64,000 bases of DNA from Deinococcus sp. YIM 134068 (GCF_036543075.1 NZ_JAZHPF010000008.1:1-64000); one strand, 5' to 3'. Positions 14,228 to 24,599 are shown, numbered from the stretch's first letter. Made by a program: numbers and translations. The notes: generated by a model from the sequence alone, not told the origin.

Positions 14228-15073
14228 CTACGGTACGCGCCCCCCATGAGGACGGTTCCCCCGACCGCCTAAACGCGCCCCCATCGCCTCCGCCCGTCCG
14301 ACGAGGAGTGCGGCCTCATGCGGGCCGAGGTGTGCCCCCGCCGCCTCCCGGAAGAGAGTCAGCCAGCGCGCGAGGTGCGGACTGCGCAGCCCCAGCCCGC
14401 CGTGGACGGTGTTCAGGTTGCCCCGCCACGCCACCCCTCCCCCCAGCATCGTCACCCAGAAGGCGGTCACGCGGCCCAGATGGGCGTCCCAGTCCTCCAC
14501 ATGGGCGGCGAAGACGGGGCCGATCAACTCGTCCGCCCGCGCCCGCGAGTAGAAGTCGGTGAGGAGGGCGCGGAGGGCTGGCTCGCCGCCGATCTCCTCC
14601 AACGGGGAACCGGGGGAACGTGGTGTTGCCTCGTCCAGAGTTGCCAGGAACTCGGTTCGCAATTCCTCTGGTAGCGTCACGCCCGCCCACGCGGTCACGC
14701 CCGGCGTTCGCCACAGCAGCGGGACTTCACCCGTCCATCTCTCCACCACCGCGCCGCGCAGAGGCTCGGACCATTCCGCCGCCAAAGGAACGGACGCCTC
14801 GGGCACATCTTCCACCCGCACCCGCGCCCCCAGCGCCCGTCCCAGGAGCGCCGCTCCCGTCCCCCACGCCAGCACGGGCACGCCGCGCCGCAGCGCCGAC
14901 GACACCAGCGTTAGGAGCACCCAACGGTCGGGCCGTTCGCGCACGTCCGCCACAGGCCCCCCGTCGTGCGGCACGAGGAGACCCGCCGCTGTGGGCAGGG
15001 CGTCCGGCATAGCTGGCTCAGTCTCCCCGAACTCCGTCACGGGCAGGGTCGTCAAGAGCGGGCCGCGTGTCAC
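14228..15073 (-). CDS. Inactive class I glutamine-amidotransferase domain fused to a group III truncated haemoglobin
   Basis: 281 residues. Residues about 25–135 resemble class I amidotransferases (GLLVPHDGGPVADVRERPD, then GVPVLAWGTGAALLGRALG), but the nucleophile-elbow cysteine (normally GICRG) is replaced by glycine (G71), so it should not hydrolyse glutamine. Residues about 163–265 match group III truncated globins: FYSRAR with B10 Tyr175, W195, FW at 205–206, and PHLARWLTLF with proximal His233. The protein should bind haem, O2 or NO. The GTG start is backed by TATCCT (15080–15085) 6 nt upstream. The role is unknown. Confidence 0.82.
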   Translation of the reverse strand: MTRGPLLTTLPVTEFGETEPAMPDALPTAAGLLVPHDGGPVADVRERPDRWVLLTLVSSALRRGVPVLAWGTGAALLGRALGARVRVEDVPEASVPLAAEWSEPLRGAVVERWTGEVPLLWRTPGVTAWAGVTLPEELRTEFLATLDEATPRSPGSPLEEIGGEPALRALLTDFYSRARADELIGPVFAAHVEDWDAHLGRVTAFWVTMLGGGVAWRGNLNTVHGGLGLRSPHLARWLTLFREAAGAHLGPHEAALLVGRAEAMGARLGGRGNRPHGGRVP

Positions 15074-15084
15074 CCGGCAAGGAT

Positions 15085-15112
15085 AAGGCCCGCCGTCTCA
15101 CGGGGCGGGCCT
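15085..15112 (-). terminator. Hairpin between cytochrome c and globin-fusion genes
   Basis: GGCCCGCC and GGCGGGCC form an 8-bp stem. Read on the minus strand it terminates the cytochrome c gene and lies directly upstream of the globin-fusion promoter. A T-rich stretch also follows on the plus side. Confidence 0.6.
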
Positions 15113-15129
15113 CTCCTTATTTTCCTGAT

Positions 15130-15154
15130 GGCTGAAAGCTGACGGCTGACGGCT
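15130..15154. repeat. Short tandem words (GCTGA type)
   Basis: GGCTGAAAGCTGACGGCTGA followed by CGGCT, directly abutting the cytochrome c stop codon. Confidence 0.6.
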
Positions 15155-16045
15155 TTAATTCACCGCCCGCAGGAACGTGTAGATATTCAACACGTCCTCG
15201 TCGCTGAGCTGCTCCTCGGTGAAGCGCGGCATCACGGCCCCGAGGTCGCGGCTGGGGCTGTGGCCCTCGCGCAGCGCCACCTCGAATTCCTCCAGCTTCC
15301 AGCCGCGCGGCCCCTCCTCGGCGATCAGGTTGGTGCCGATGCCGCCCTCGCCGTTCTGGCCGTGGCAGCCGCCGCAGGACGAGACGAACTTGGCCTGCCC
15401 GGCGGCGGTGTCGCCGCCAATCGCATTGGCGACCTCGGCAGCCTTCGCGTCGCCCGTGGCCGGATCGCCCGCCATCGTCTTCTCGATGTTGGAGGCACCT
15501 GTCTGCCCGAGCTGCGTGTTCTCCTCGCTCTCCGACTCGGTGGGGGAGGGGGTGCCCCTGGTGTCCCCGGCGGGGGCACCGTCCGCCGCGTTCGTGCCGC
15601 CGACCGGGGTGCTCTCGCGCGAGGACTCCACGCCCGGCCCCGTGGTGCCGTCGCTCTGGCCGGTGCTCGCCTCATCGGCCTCCCCCGCGCCGCCGTCCGC
15701 CGCGTCGCCCTCCTGCGCCTCGCCCGTCTGGGTGCCCGTGTTGGACTCGCCACCGGGAACGATCACCGCGCCGTTCTCGCCCGACTGGGTGCCGCCCGCC
15801 TGGTCCTGCATCACGTCGCCCAGCGCGCCGCCTGCGCCCGCCTCGCCGGTGGCCGCCTCGCGCGCAGAGGGGGCCTCCTCGCTGGGGACTTTGGCGGTGG
15901 TCGGGTCGCCGCCCTCGACTTCCTCGCCTCCTGCCCCGATGCCCTCCTCGTGATGGGGGGTGGTGGCGATGCGGTATCCGGCATACGAACCGCCCAGCGT
16001 GAGCGCCAGCAGCAGCGTCATGGTGACGGCGAAGGTGTTCTTCAT
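15155..16045 (-). CDS. Membrane-anchored cytochrome c with a very long low-complexity linker
   Basis: 296 residues: one N-terminal hydrophobic anchor (5–25), about 180 residues almost entirely Gly, Ala, Glu, Thr, Ser and Asp (31–210), and a class I cytochrome c domain with C224-GGC-H228 and axial Met272 (VMPRF). It probably shuttles electrons at the outer face of the inner membrane, with the linker acting as a tether. The ATG is preceded by AGGGTGAGG; TAGGGT sits 8 nt upstream. The linker is far longer than in typical anchored cytochromes. Confidence 0.9.
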   Translation of the reverse strand: MKNTFAVTMTLLLALTLGGSYAGYRIATTPHHEEGIGAGGEEVEGGDPTTAKVPSEEAPSAREAATGEAGAGGALGDVMQDQAGGTQSGENGAVIVPGGESNTGTQTGEAQEGDAADGGAGEADEASTGQSDGTTGPGVESSRESTPVGGTNAADGAPAGDTRGTPSPTESESEENTQLGQTGASNIEKTMAGDPATGDAKAAEVANAIGGDTAAGQAKFVSSCGGCHGQNGEGGIGTNLIAEEGPRGWKLEEFEVALREGHSPSRDLGAVMPRFTEEQLSDEDVLNIYTFLRAVN

Positions 16046-16165
16046 AGCGCCTCACCCTACCACACGGTCAGGGGGCGTTTGGCCGCGCTGGACACCTTGA
16101 AATGGAGAGAAAACACCCAGAAACGACCCCGCGCCGGGTCCCGCCCGCCCTGCTAGCCTGCCCCC

Positions 16166-16918
16166 GTGCGCCTCGCCTCCCTGACAGCCAGCAACTCCGA
16201 CATCCTCGCGGCGTTGGGGGTCGTGGAAGGGGTGGTCGCCGTGGACAACCACAGCGATGCGCCGGGGCTGGAGAGGGCAGTGCGCGTCGGGCCGGACCTG
16301 AACATCGACGTGGAGGCCGTACGTCTGGCCCGGCCCGACCTCGTGCTGGCGAGCCTGAGCGTGCCCGGCATGGAGCGCGTGGTGGCCGGGGTGCGCGCGG
16401 CGGGACTGCGGACGCTGGTGCTGGACCCCGTGAGCGTGCCCGACACGTTGCGCGATATCCGGGAGATCGGCGCGGCGGTCGGTCTGCCGGAGCGTGGGGA
16501 GGCGGTGGCGGCGCGGCTGGAGGCGGAATTGCGCGCCCTCGCCCGCCCCTTCCCCCGCCCGCCGCGCGTGCTCGTGGAGTGGTGGCCCCGGCCCATCATC
16601 GCGGCCACGCGCGACTCGTGGGTGACGGACCTGCTGGCGACCCTCGGTGCCGTGAACGCCCTTGCGGAAAGGCCCGGACGCAGCTCGCCCCTCACGTTGG
16701 AGGAGGTGCGCGCCGCCCGCCCCGACCTCATCGTCTGTTCGTGGTGCGGTGCCCGCAAGTTGCGGCCCGAGGTCATCGAGGCACGCGGCCTCGGCGTGCC
16801 CGTTGCATGTGTGCCGGAGAGCGGGCTGGGCCGCCCCGGTCCACGGCTGGTCGAGGGGGCACGGCTGATCGCGGCGGCGCTGGCGCGGTTGGGACTGGAG
16901 TCAATCACCGCCCGTTGA
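16166..16918 (+). CDS. BtuF-like helical-backbone binding protein without signal peptide
   Basis: 250 residues with the two-lobed fold of cobalamin/siderophore binding proteins: SNSDILAALG near the start, VDNHSD, RPDLVLASLS, and in the C-lobe ARPDLIVCSWCG. Normally such proteins are exported receptors for BtuCD-type importers. This one lacks any export signal and has no transporter genes nearby, so a cytosolic ligand-binding role is likely. The GTG start is fixed by TAGCCT (16154–16159) 6 nt upstream. Its 3' end overlaps the convergent TetR gene by 18 bp. Confidence 0.82.
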   Translation: MRLASLTASNSDILAALGVVEGVVAVDNHSDAPGLERAVRVGPDLNIDVEAVRLARPDLVLASLSVPGMERVVAGVRAAGLRTLVLDPVSVPDTLRDIREIGAAVGLPERGEAVAARLEAELRALARPFPRPPRVLVEWWPRPIIAATRDSWVTDLLATLGAVNALAERPGRSSPLTLEEVRAARPDLIVCSWCGARKLRPEVIEARGLGVPVACVPESGLGRPGPRLVEGARLIAAALARLGLESITAR

Positions 16919-17560
16919 AGGAAGGGTGTCCCCCCCGGTCCTTCCTGGCGACTGGCGACTGGCGACCGGCGACCCTTCTTCCCAGCCCAGCAACGCCCGC
17001 AGTCCGCCCAGGCACTCGGCCCGGTACGCGGCGAGGTCCGGTTCCGGGTCCGCGAGGAAGCGCACGCTGAGGCCTTCCACGAGGGCGCGCAGGAGCCGTG
17101 CCCGTTCGGGGGAGCCGTCCCCGCCCGCCAGCCGCGCGAGTTCGAGGTCGAGGGCCAGCGTCTCGCGCTGGAAGTCGCGCTGCACGGCCATCAGCGCCGG
17201 GTCGCGGGTGGCGGCGGCCAGAAAGTCGAGCGACACCGTGTAGAAGCGCCGGGTGTTTTCCACCCCGTAGAACTGGTTTTCCACGTAGGCGCGCAGCTTG
17301 TCCTCGGGCGTGGCCGCCTGCCGCAGCGCCCGGCGGGTGGCGACCGTGATCGTGCGCGTAAATCTCCGCATCACCGCCGCGAGCAGCCCGGTCCGGCTGC
17401 CGAAGTGGTAGGCGAGCGTGCCCTTGCTCACACCCGCGTGCCCGGCGATGTCCGAGAGGGTCACGCCCGCATAGCCCCGCTCATACAGGGCGAGGTACGC
17501 CGCCTTCTCCAGCGCCGCGCGCCGTGCCCGGTCCTGAATGGGATTGACGCTGCGGGCCAT
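16901..17560 (-). CDS. TetR-family transcriptional regulator
   Basis: 219 residues. The N-terminal helix-turn-helix reads GVTLSDIAGHAGVSKGTLAY, followed by the helical ligand domain of the BetI type. TACGCT (17568–17573) lies 7 nt before the ATG, so it is leaderless. The last ~20 residues are encoded by an intergenic-type tandem array (TGGCGACTGGCGACCGGCG), so the C-terminus appears to have been extended by repeat growth and overlaps the neighbouring gene. The target is unknown; the BtuF-like gene is the nearest candidate. Confidence 0.92.
   Translation of the reverse strand: MARSVNPIQDRARRAALEKAAYLALYERGYAGVTLSDIAGHAGVSKGTLAYHFGSRTGLLAAVMRRFTRTITVATRRALRQAATPEDKLRAYVENQFYGVENTRRFYTVSLDFLAAATRDPALMAVQRDFQRETLALDLELARLAGGDGSPERARLLRALVEGLSVRFLADPEPDLAAYRAECLGGLRALLGWEEGSPVASRQSPGRTGGDTLPSTGGD
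16945..16978. repeat. Short tandem words (GGCGACTGGCGAC type) inside the TetR 3' end
   Basis: Four units of (T/C)GGCGAC at 7-bp spacing, translated as the TetR C-terminal tail. Related words occur at 17594–17626, 24535–24562, 32808–32830 and 47898–47929. Confidence 0.65.
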
Positions 17561-17593
17561 AGGGGAGAGCGTACCAAGTCGCCGGGAAGGGAT

Positions 17594-17746
17594 TGCCAGT
17601 CGCCAGCTTCCAGTCGCCGGAGAAGACGGGGCTGTTGCCCGTCGTTCCGTGCTTCACGTTCCGGGAGCATGATTAAACCTCCTGTGAACGGCACAGAAGG
17701 CAGAAGACCAATACCACGTGCCTTCTGCCTTTGACCTTCTGCACCC
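17594..17746. repeat. Two tandem-word arrays in the TetR upstream gap
   Basis: 17594–17626 holds CCAGTCGCCAGCTTCCAGTCG-like words. 17691–17746 holds AGAAGGCAGAAG and, about 20 bp on, its complement CTTCTGCCTTTGACCTTCTG, forming a potential stem-loop. No coding region is evident between 17574 and 17797. Confidence 0.6.
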
Positions 17747-17797
17747 CTCCGCACCCACGTTCTCAGGAAGTGTGTAGCCCTGGTGTCTCAACCCCCC

Positions 17798-18271
17798 TCA
17801 GTTCGCCCCGTACCGCAGGAACTCCCGCATCACGTTCACGCATTCGCTCGCCTCGAACTGGGCGCTGCTGCCGCTGACCGTGCGGAGCTTGCCCGCGTCG
17901 CTGAGGTAGAGCTGGCTCACCCGGTAGGTCACGCCCGCGTTCTCGTAGGCGTAGGCGGCGAGGACAGCCCACCCACCCACCCGCTCCACGGGTTGCGCCA
18001 CGACCTCGCGCACCTGCCCCCGGTCCAGCGAGGTCTGGAGGCGGCGGGCGAAGGCGCGGGCCTGCTCCTGATTCTTCAGGGCGGGGAAGGCCTGAGCGTG
18101 CCGTTCCTCGCGCAGCAGGCAGGCACCCGCCGGGTCGGTCCACTTGCTCGCGTTGCCGTCCACGGGCGTCCAGCCGCTCAGCGGCACGATCAGGGCGTGG
18201 GCGGGCGCGGCGAGCAGGGCACCCAGCAGGCCGAGGCGGGTCAGGGCAGGGCGGGAGAAGGCGGCACGCAT
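17798..18271 (-). CDS. Secreted protein of unknown function
   Basis: 157 residues with a clear signal peptide (MRAAFSRPALTRLGLLGALL...APAHA). The mature part is about 130 residues and has two cysteines (GACLLREE and ASECVNVM) that could form a disulfide. No recognised domain. The start was set at the ATG at 18271 rather than the upstream GTG because TACAGT (18279–18284) lies exactly 7 nt before it, the leaderless arrangement. It is likely periplasmic. Confidence 0.75.
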   Translation of the reverse strand: MRAAFSRPALTRLGLLGALLAAPAHALIVPLSGWTPVDGNASKWTDPAGACLLREERHAQAFPALKNQEQARAFARRLQTSLDRGQVREVVAQPVERVGGWAVLAAYAYENAGVTYRVSQLYLSDAGKLRTVSGSSAQFEASECVNVMREFLRYGAN

Positions 18272-18356
18272 CCCGGCCACTGTACCAACGCTCCCCTGAC
18301 GGAAGGAGGAGAGGCGGCTGGCAGATGGATGAAGAGGGCTGGCCTCGAACCAAGCA

Positions 18357-18989
18357 TCAGCGCGCGGCGTCGGTCAGCGCCTCCAGCCGCGCCCGCAGCC
18401 CCGCCTTCACCCCCGGCCACTCGGCACTCAGGACGCTGAACATCACGCTGTCGCGGGCATAGCCGTCGGGGCGGACCTGAAACTGGCGCAATGTCCCCTC
18501 CCGCACCGCGCCGAGCTTTTCCACCGCGCGCAGGCTGCGGGCGTTGCGGGCGTCCACTTTGAAGTGAATACGGTTCGCGCCCAGCACCTCGAAGGCACGC
18601 GTCATCAGCAGGAGTTTGGCCTCCGGGTTGGTGGCGGTGCCCTGCGCGGCGGGCAGGAGCATGGTCCCGATCTCCGCCCAGCGATCAGCGGCCTTGACCT
18701 CGCTGTAGCTGATGCGCCCGACCGCGCGGCCCCCGACGAGGACGGCCCAGTTCGCCCGGTGGGGGAGGGCGTTCAGGGACCGGATGTGATCGGCCCAGCC
18801 CGCCACGTCGGGCAGCTCGGCCATTCCACGCGCGAGGAAGGCGACCGTGTTCGCATCTGCCCCGGCGTGCAGGTCCGGGGCATGCTCCTCCCCCAACGGC
18901 ACGAGGGTCAGGTGCCGCCCCGTCAGCGTCACGCGGGCCAGCCAGTCGTCGAGCGGCGCGGGGGGAAGAGGATTCGGCGCGTGCGTCAC
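18357..18989 (-). CDS. GNAT-family N-acetyltransferase (RimJ/RimL-like)
   Basis: 210 residues. The GNAT core is visible: LTGRHLTLVPLGEEHAPDL at the start, a central strand VGRISYSEV, and the C-terminal NARSLRAVEKLGAVREGTLR typical of RimJ/RimL enzymes that acetylate protein N-termini or small molecules. The acetyl-CoA loop (AAQGTATNPEAKLLLM) matches the G-T-x-x-N-x-E-A-K pattern of this subfamily. The GTG start at 18989 is supported by TACGGT 6 nt upstream. The substrate is unknown. Confidence 0.88.
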   Translation of the reverse strand: MTHAPNPLPPAPLDDWLARVTLTGRHLTLVPLGEEHAPDLHAGADANTVAFLARGMAELPDVAGWADHIRSLNALPHRANWAVLVGGRAVGRISYSEVKAADRWAEIGTMLLPAAQGTATNPEAKLLLMTRAFEVLGANRIHFKVDARNARSLRAVEKLGAVREGTLRQFQVRPDGYARDSVMFSVLSAEWPGVKAGLRARLEALTDAAR

Positions 18990-19015
18990 CCGCCCACCGT
19001 AGCCCAGCCCCCGTC

Positions 19016-19056
19016 AAAAGCAAACGCCCCGCCACAGGGGGCAGGGCGCGGGGCGT
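19016..19056 (-). terminator. Intrinsic terminator after recR
   Basis: ACGCCCCGC and GCGGGGCGT make a 9-bp stem, followed on the minus strand by TTGCTTTTG. Confidence 0.8.
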
Positions 19057-19064
19057 CAGATGCT

Positions 19065-19682
<618 letters not shown>

Positions 19683-19694
19683 ACCCATCCCTCC

Positions 19695-19726
19695 GGCTGA
19701 CGGCTGAAAGCTGACGGCTGACAGCT
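19695..19726. repeat. Short tandem words (GCTGA type) between ebfC and recR
   Basis: Core GCTGA four times at 7–9 bp (GGCTGACGGCTGAAAGCTGA and so on), inserted in the short gap between two genes that are normally tightly linked. Confidence 0.6.
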
Positions 19727-19731
19727 CCCCA

Positions 19732-20022
<291 letters not shown>

Positions 20023-20087
20023 AACCCGGACATTCTACCGGGGGCCGGGGAGGGGGAACGTGCGCCCCTCCCTCCAGGCCACACGCC

Positions 20088-20765
20088 CTACAATGCCCCC
20101 GCCCGCGTCCCCTTCGCCCGCCGGTAGAGTTGCGCGGGCCGCCCCACCCCACTGCGCCGCTCCCCGCTGGCGACGAGGATGCCCTGCGCGAGCAGCCGCT
20201 TGCGGAAGTTGCGCTTGTCGAGCTGCCGGTCGAGGATGGCCTCGTACACGGTCTGCAATTCGGGCAGGGTGAAGGTGTCGGGCAGGAATTCGAGGGCGAG
20301 GTTGGCGTATTCCAGCCGCACCTGAAGCCGCTTGATCGCTCGGTCGAGGATGGAGGCGTGGTCGAAGGCGAGCCGGGGCGGATGGTGGGCCGGGAACCAG
20401 TCGGCCCCGAGGGTGTGCCCACCGCCCACCACACGCACGGTCCCATGCGGCAGGACCGCGAGGTGCGCCACCGACACGACGCGCCCGCGCGGATCGCGGC
20501 TCGGCTCCCCGAAGGTGTAGAACTGCTCCAGGTGCCGGGGTTCGAGTTCCACGGTCGTCTCGGTCCGCAACTCGCGCAAGGCCGCCTCGTGCAGCGCCTC
20601 GCCGGGATGCACGAAGCCGCCCGGCAGCGCCCAGTCCCGCGCGTGCGGCAATTCGCCCCGCTCCACGAGCAGCACCCGCAACTCCCCGGCGTGCATGGCG
20701 AACGCCGCCACGTCCACGGCGAGGCCCACCTGCGTCGCCTGCGGCGGGAGCGAAAGAGTCCCCAT
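20088..20765 (-). CDS. NrtR-type regulator: Nudix-like domain plus winged helix
   Basis: 225 residues. The N-terminal Nudix fold has a Nudix box GGFVHPGEALHEAALREL, but the following REUxEExGU part reads RTETTV, lacking the first catalytic glutamate and the glycine. The C-terminal 75 residues (TLPELQTVYEAILDRQLDKR, NFRKRLLAQG) form a winged helix. NrtR repressors sense ADP-ribose and control NAD metabolism, often with dead Nudix domains. The promoter is excellent: TTGACG, 18 nt, TAGAGT, then 7 nt to ATG (leaderless). CCAAA/TTTGG arms straddle the −10, suggesting autoregulation. Confidence 0.88.
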   Translation of the reverse strand: MGTLSLPPQATQVGLAVDVAAFAMHAGELRVLLVERGELPHARDWALPGGFVHPGEALHEAALRELRTETTVELEPRHLEQFYTFGEPSRDPRGRVVSVAHLAVLPHGTVRVVGGGHTLGADWFPAHHPPRLAFDHASILDRAIKRLQVRLEYANLALEFLPDTFTLPELQTVYEAILDRQLDKRNFRKRLLAQGILVASGERRSGVGRPAQLYRRAKGTRAGAL

Positions 20766-20768
20766 AGG

Positions 20769-20785
20769 CCAAACTCTAGATTTGG
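20769..20785. promoter_or_regulatory. Candidate operator overlapping the nrtR-like −10
   Basis: CCAAA (20769–20773) and TTTGG (20781–20785) are perfect inverted arms with a 7-bp centre holding the −10 TAGAGT. The position suits an autorepressor. Proof would need protein binding. Confidence 0.45.
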
Positions 20786-20971
20786 TGTCCCAGGTACGTC
20801 AAGGACTAAGTGTAGGACGTTGCCTATGCAAAGGCGCTGGAGAACGTGCTTTCGACCGGGGTTAGCGTAGTGGGTCGAGGCTCTCCCCGAAGGAGGGGCC
20901 GCATCTACCGCTGGCGGCTGGAAGCTGGAAGCTGGCCGCCCGCACCTCCCCAGCGACGCCCGACCACGTGG

Positions 20972-20977
20972 TAGAAT
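20972..20977 (+). promoter_or_regulatory. −10 box of the infC transcript
   Basis: TAGAAT, 8 nt before the ATG of a 6-codon micro-ORF and about 75 nt before infC. No convincing −35 is seen. Confidence 0.6.
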
Positions 20978-20985
20978 GACCCGTC

Positions 20986-21006
20986 ATGCCGGCAAAAGGC
21001 GTGTGA
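20986..21006 (+). CDS. Micro-ORF (MPAKGV) in the infC leader
   Basis: Six codons and UGA, beginning at the approximate transcription start set by TAGAAT, so it would be read as a near-leaderless message. It is followed by a CCCGC/GCGGG hairpin (21015–21030) and the infC Shine-Dalgarno. It may act as a regulatory leader or be fortuitous; translation is untested. Confidence 0.35.
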   Translation: MPAKGV

Positions 21007-21051
21007 GCCGTCTGCCCGCCAGCGCGCGGGGGACGTGCGGAGGTGATTACA

Positions 21052-21636
<585 letters not shown>

Positions 21637-21652
21637 CTCTCCTCCCGCGCAG

Positions 21653-21684
21653 CGGCCCGCCCTCCCGGTGGGCCGTTTTCCTTT
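21653..21684 (+). terminator. Intrinsic terminator after infC
   Basis: CGGCCCGCC pairs with GGTGGGCCG (one G·T), followed by TTTTCCTTT. Confidence 0.88.
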
Positions 21685-21748
21685 GCCCCCGTTCCCGCCA
21701 GCGGGACAAGGACTCCACAACTACCGCTTTATTTTGTAAACTGGCAGC

Positions 21749-21994
21749 ATGATCAAGATGTACACGACGACCTGGTGCCCCGACTGCCACGCGGCCAAGC
21801 GTGCCCTGAGCAATAAGGGGATTGCCTACGAGGAGATCAACATCGAGCGGGACGAGGGGGCCGCCGAGTACGTGATGAGCGTGAACGGCGGGAGGCGCTC
21901 CGTGCCCACCCTCGTCAGCGGGGACGTGGCCCACAGCCTCAGCGGCTTCCGCCCGCAGAAGCTCGACGCGTTCCTGGCCGCCGCCGGGTTGTAG
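21749..21994 (+). CDS. Glutaredoxin/NrdH-type thiol-disulfide protein
   Basis: 81 residues with thioredoxin fold. The active site CPDC follows MIKMYTTTW, the cis-Pro is in RRSVPTLV, and [11 protein letters not shown] resembles the NrdH glutathione-independent C-terminus. It probably reduces protein disulfides or supplies electrons to ribonucleotide reductase, though no nrd genes are nearby. TAAACT sits 6 nt before the ATG with no Shine-Dalgarno, so a leaderless transcript is expected. Confidence 0.92.
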   Translation: MIKMYTTTWCPDCHAAKRALSNKGIAYEEINIERDEGAAEYVMSVNGGRRSVPTLVSGDVAHSLSGFRPQKLDAFLAAAGL

Positions 21995-22305
21995 GTCAGC
22001 AACAAGCCGCTAATGCCTCGGCAGCGGCGAACGGCGAGGTCTACACTCCGAGCGGCCTGGGACTGGTGAGCCTCGTGCTGACGGTGGTGTACGGGTTGGC
22101 CGTTCTGCTGCCCTCGCTGGCAGTGGGGGTGCGTCGTCTCCACGACACGGGGCGGCCCGGCTGGTGGCTGTTGATCGGGCTGGTGCCCTTCGTCGGCGGA
22201 ATCGTCCTGCTGATCTTCTACGTCCTCGACAGCCAGCCGGGGTCGAACACGTGGGGACCGAACCCGAAGGGCGTGGGGGGAACGGCGGGCGCGGCGGCCT
22301 GGTAG
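21995..22305 (+). pseudogene. Truncated DUF805 membrane protein
   Basis: The frame is open from the end of the glutaredoxin gene and contains the C-terminal half of a DUF805 protein: [20 protein letters not shown], a hydrophobic helix, then the ending [11 protein letters not shown]. The N-terminal helices with the usual F-x-GRA-x-R-x-E-(F/Y)-W motif are absent, and no start codon has a promoter or Shine-Dalgarno. GTG 22066 could still give 79 residues. It is most simply a remnant left by a deletion that joined it to the preceding gene. Confidence 0.65.
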
Positions 22306-22326
22306 AACGGGACGAACGGGGGAGGC

Positions 22327-22356
22327 CCGGCTCCGGCTGGGCTTCTTTCTTTTCGC
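22327..22356 (+). terminator. Intrinsic terminator after the DUF805 remnant
   Basis: GCCCGG and GGCTGGGC arms around a short loop, followed by TTCTTTCTTTT. Confidence 0.75.
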
Positions 22357-22387
22357 ACATGGGTTGCTCCCCGTCCCTTTCGCCCGC

Positions 22388-22393
22388 TATCCT
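22388..22393 (+). promoter_or_regulatory. −10 box of the thrS leader transcript
   Basis: TATCCT lies 6 nt before the ATG of a 32-codon leader ORF and about 185 nt before thrS itself. Confidence 0.6.
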
Positions 22394-22399
22394 GCCCCC

Positions 22400-22498
22400 A
22401 TGTGCGCCCTGCCTCCTCACTCCGGTCTGGTGAGCGTCGGCGTGAGGCTGCGACGAATGCCCCTCCCCGGCCTGGTCACGCGAACTCCCAGCGCCTGA
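22400..22498 (+). CDS. Predicted thrS leader peptide (32 codons, leaderless)
   Basis: ATG at leaderless distance from TATCCT. It encodes 32 residues ending VTRTPSA, with Thr codons ACG and ACT four to six codons before UGA. The stop codon is embedded in the 5' arm of a long hairpin (22490–22525). This layout resembles amino-acid-responsive leader peptides, although only two Thr codons are present. It has no similarity I recognise. Confidence 0.45.
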   Translation: MCALPPHSGLVSVGVRLRRMPLPGLVTRTPSA

Positions 22499-22525
22499 GA
22501 AGCCCCCACGCGGCTCTCAGGCGTT
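22490..22525 (+). promoter_or_regulatory. Leader hairpin overlapping the upstream ORF stop, before thrS
   Basis: AGCGCCTGAG pairs with CTCAGGCGTT (including one G·T pair), and the stem continues through a bulged A into AGCC/GGCT. There is no T-run after it, so it is not an ordinary terminator. It lies 44 nt before the thrS Shine-Dalgarno. Confidence 0.6.
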
Positions 22526-22579
22526 CTGCTGGATATGCGGCCACACCGGGCTTTCTCTTGCCTATTTCAAGGAGTTCCC

Positions 22580-24529
<1,950 letters not shown>

Positions 24530-24566
24530 GGGGAAGTCGCCAGTCACCAGCTTGCAGTCGCCGGGA

Positions 24567-24599
24567 GAGGGGCCTTCCACATCGGAGGGCCTCCTTTTT
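24567..24599 (+). terminator. Intrinsic terminator after thrS
   Basis: GGGGCCTTCC pairs with GGAGGGCCTC (two G·T pairs), followed by CTTTTTA. A GTCGCCAG-type tandem array (24535–24562) precedes it. Confidence 0.8.

Noticed and set aside
19683..19688. First ATG of recR (two codons longer)
   Set aside because: GGAGGG directly abuts it, leaving no spacer; the next ATG is 6 nt away and matches the usual MKYPPSL start.
21043..21045. GTG as infC start
   Set aside because: It lies within the Shine-Dalgarno GGAGGTGAT itself; ATA 9 nt later has correct spacing.
22357..22579. T-box riboswitch upstream of thrS
   Set aside because: No AGGGTGG-ACCGCG core or specifier stem is visible; the leader instead has an ORF and a simple hairpin.
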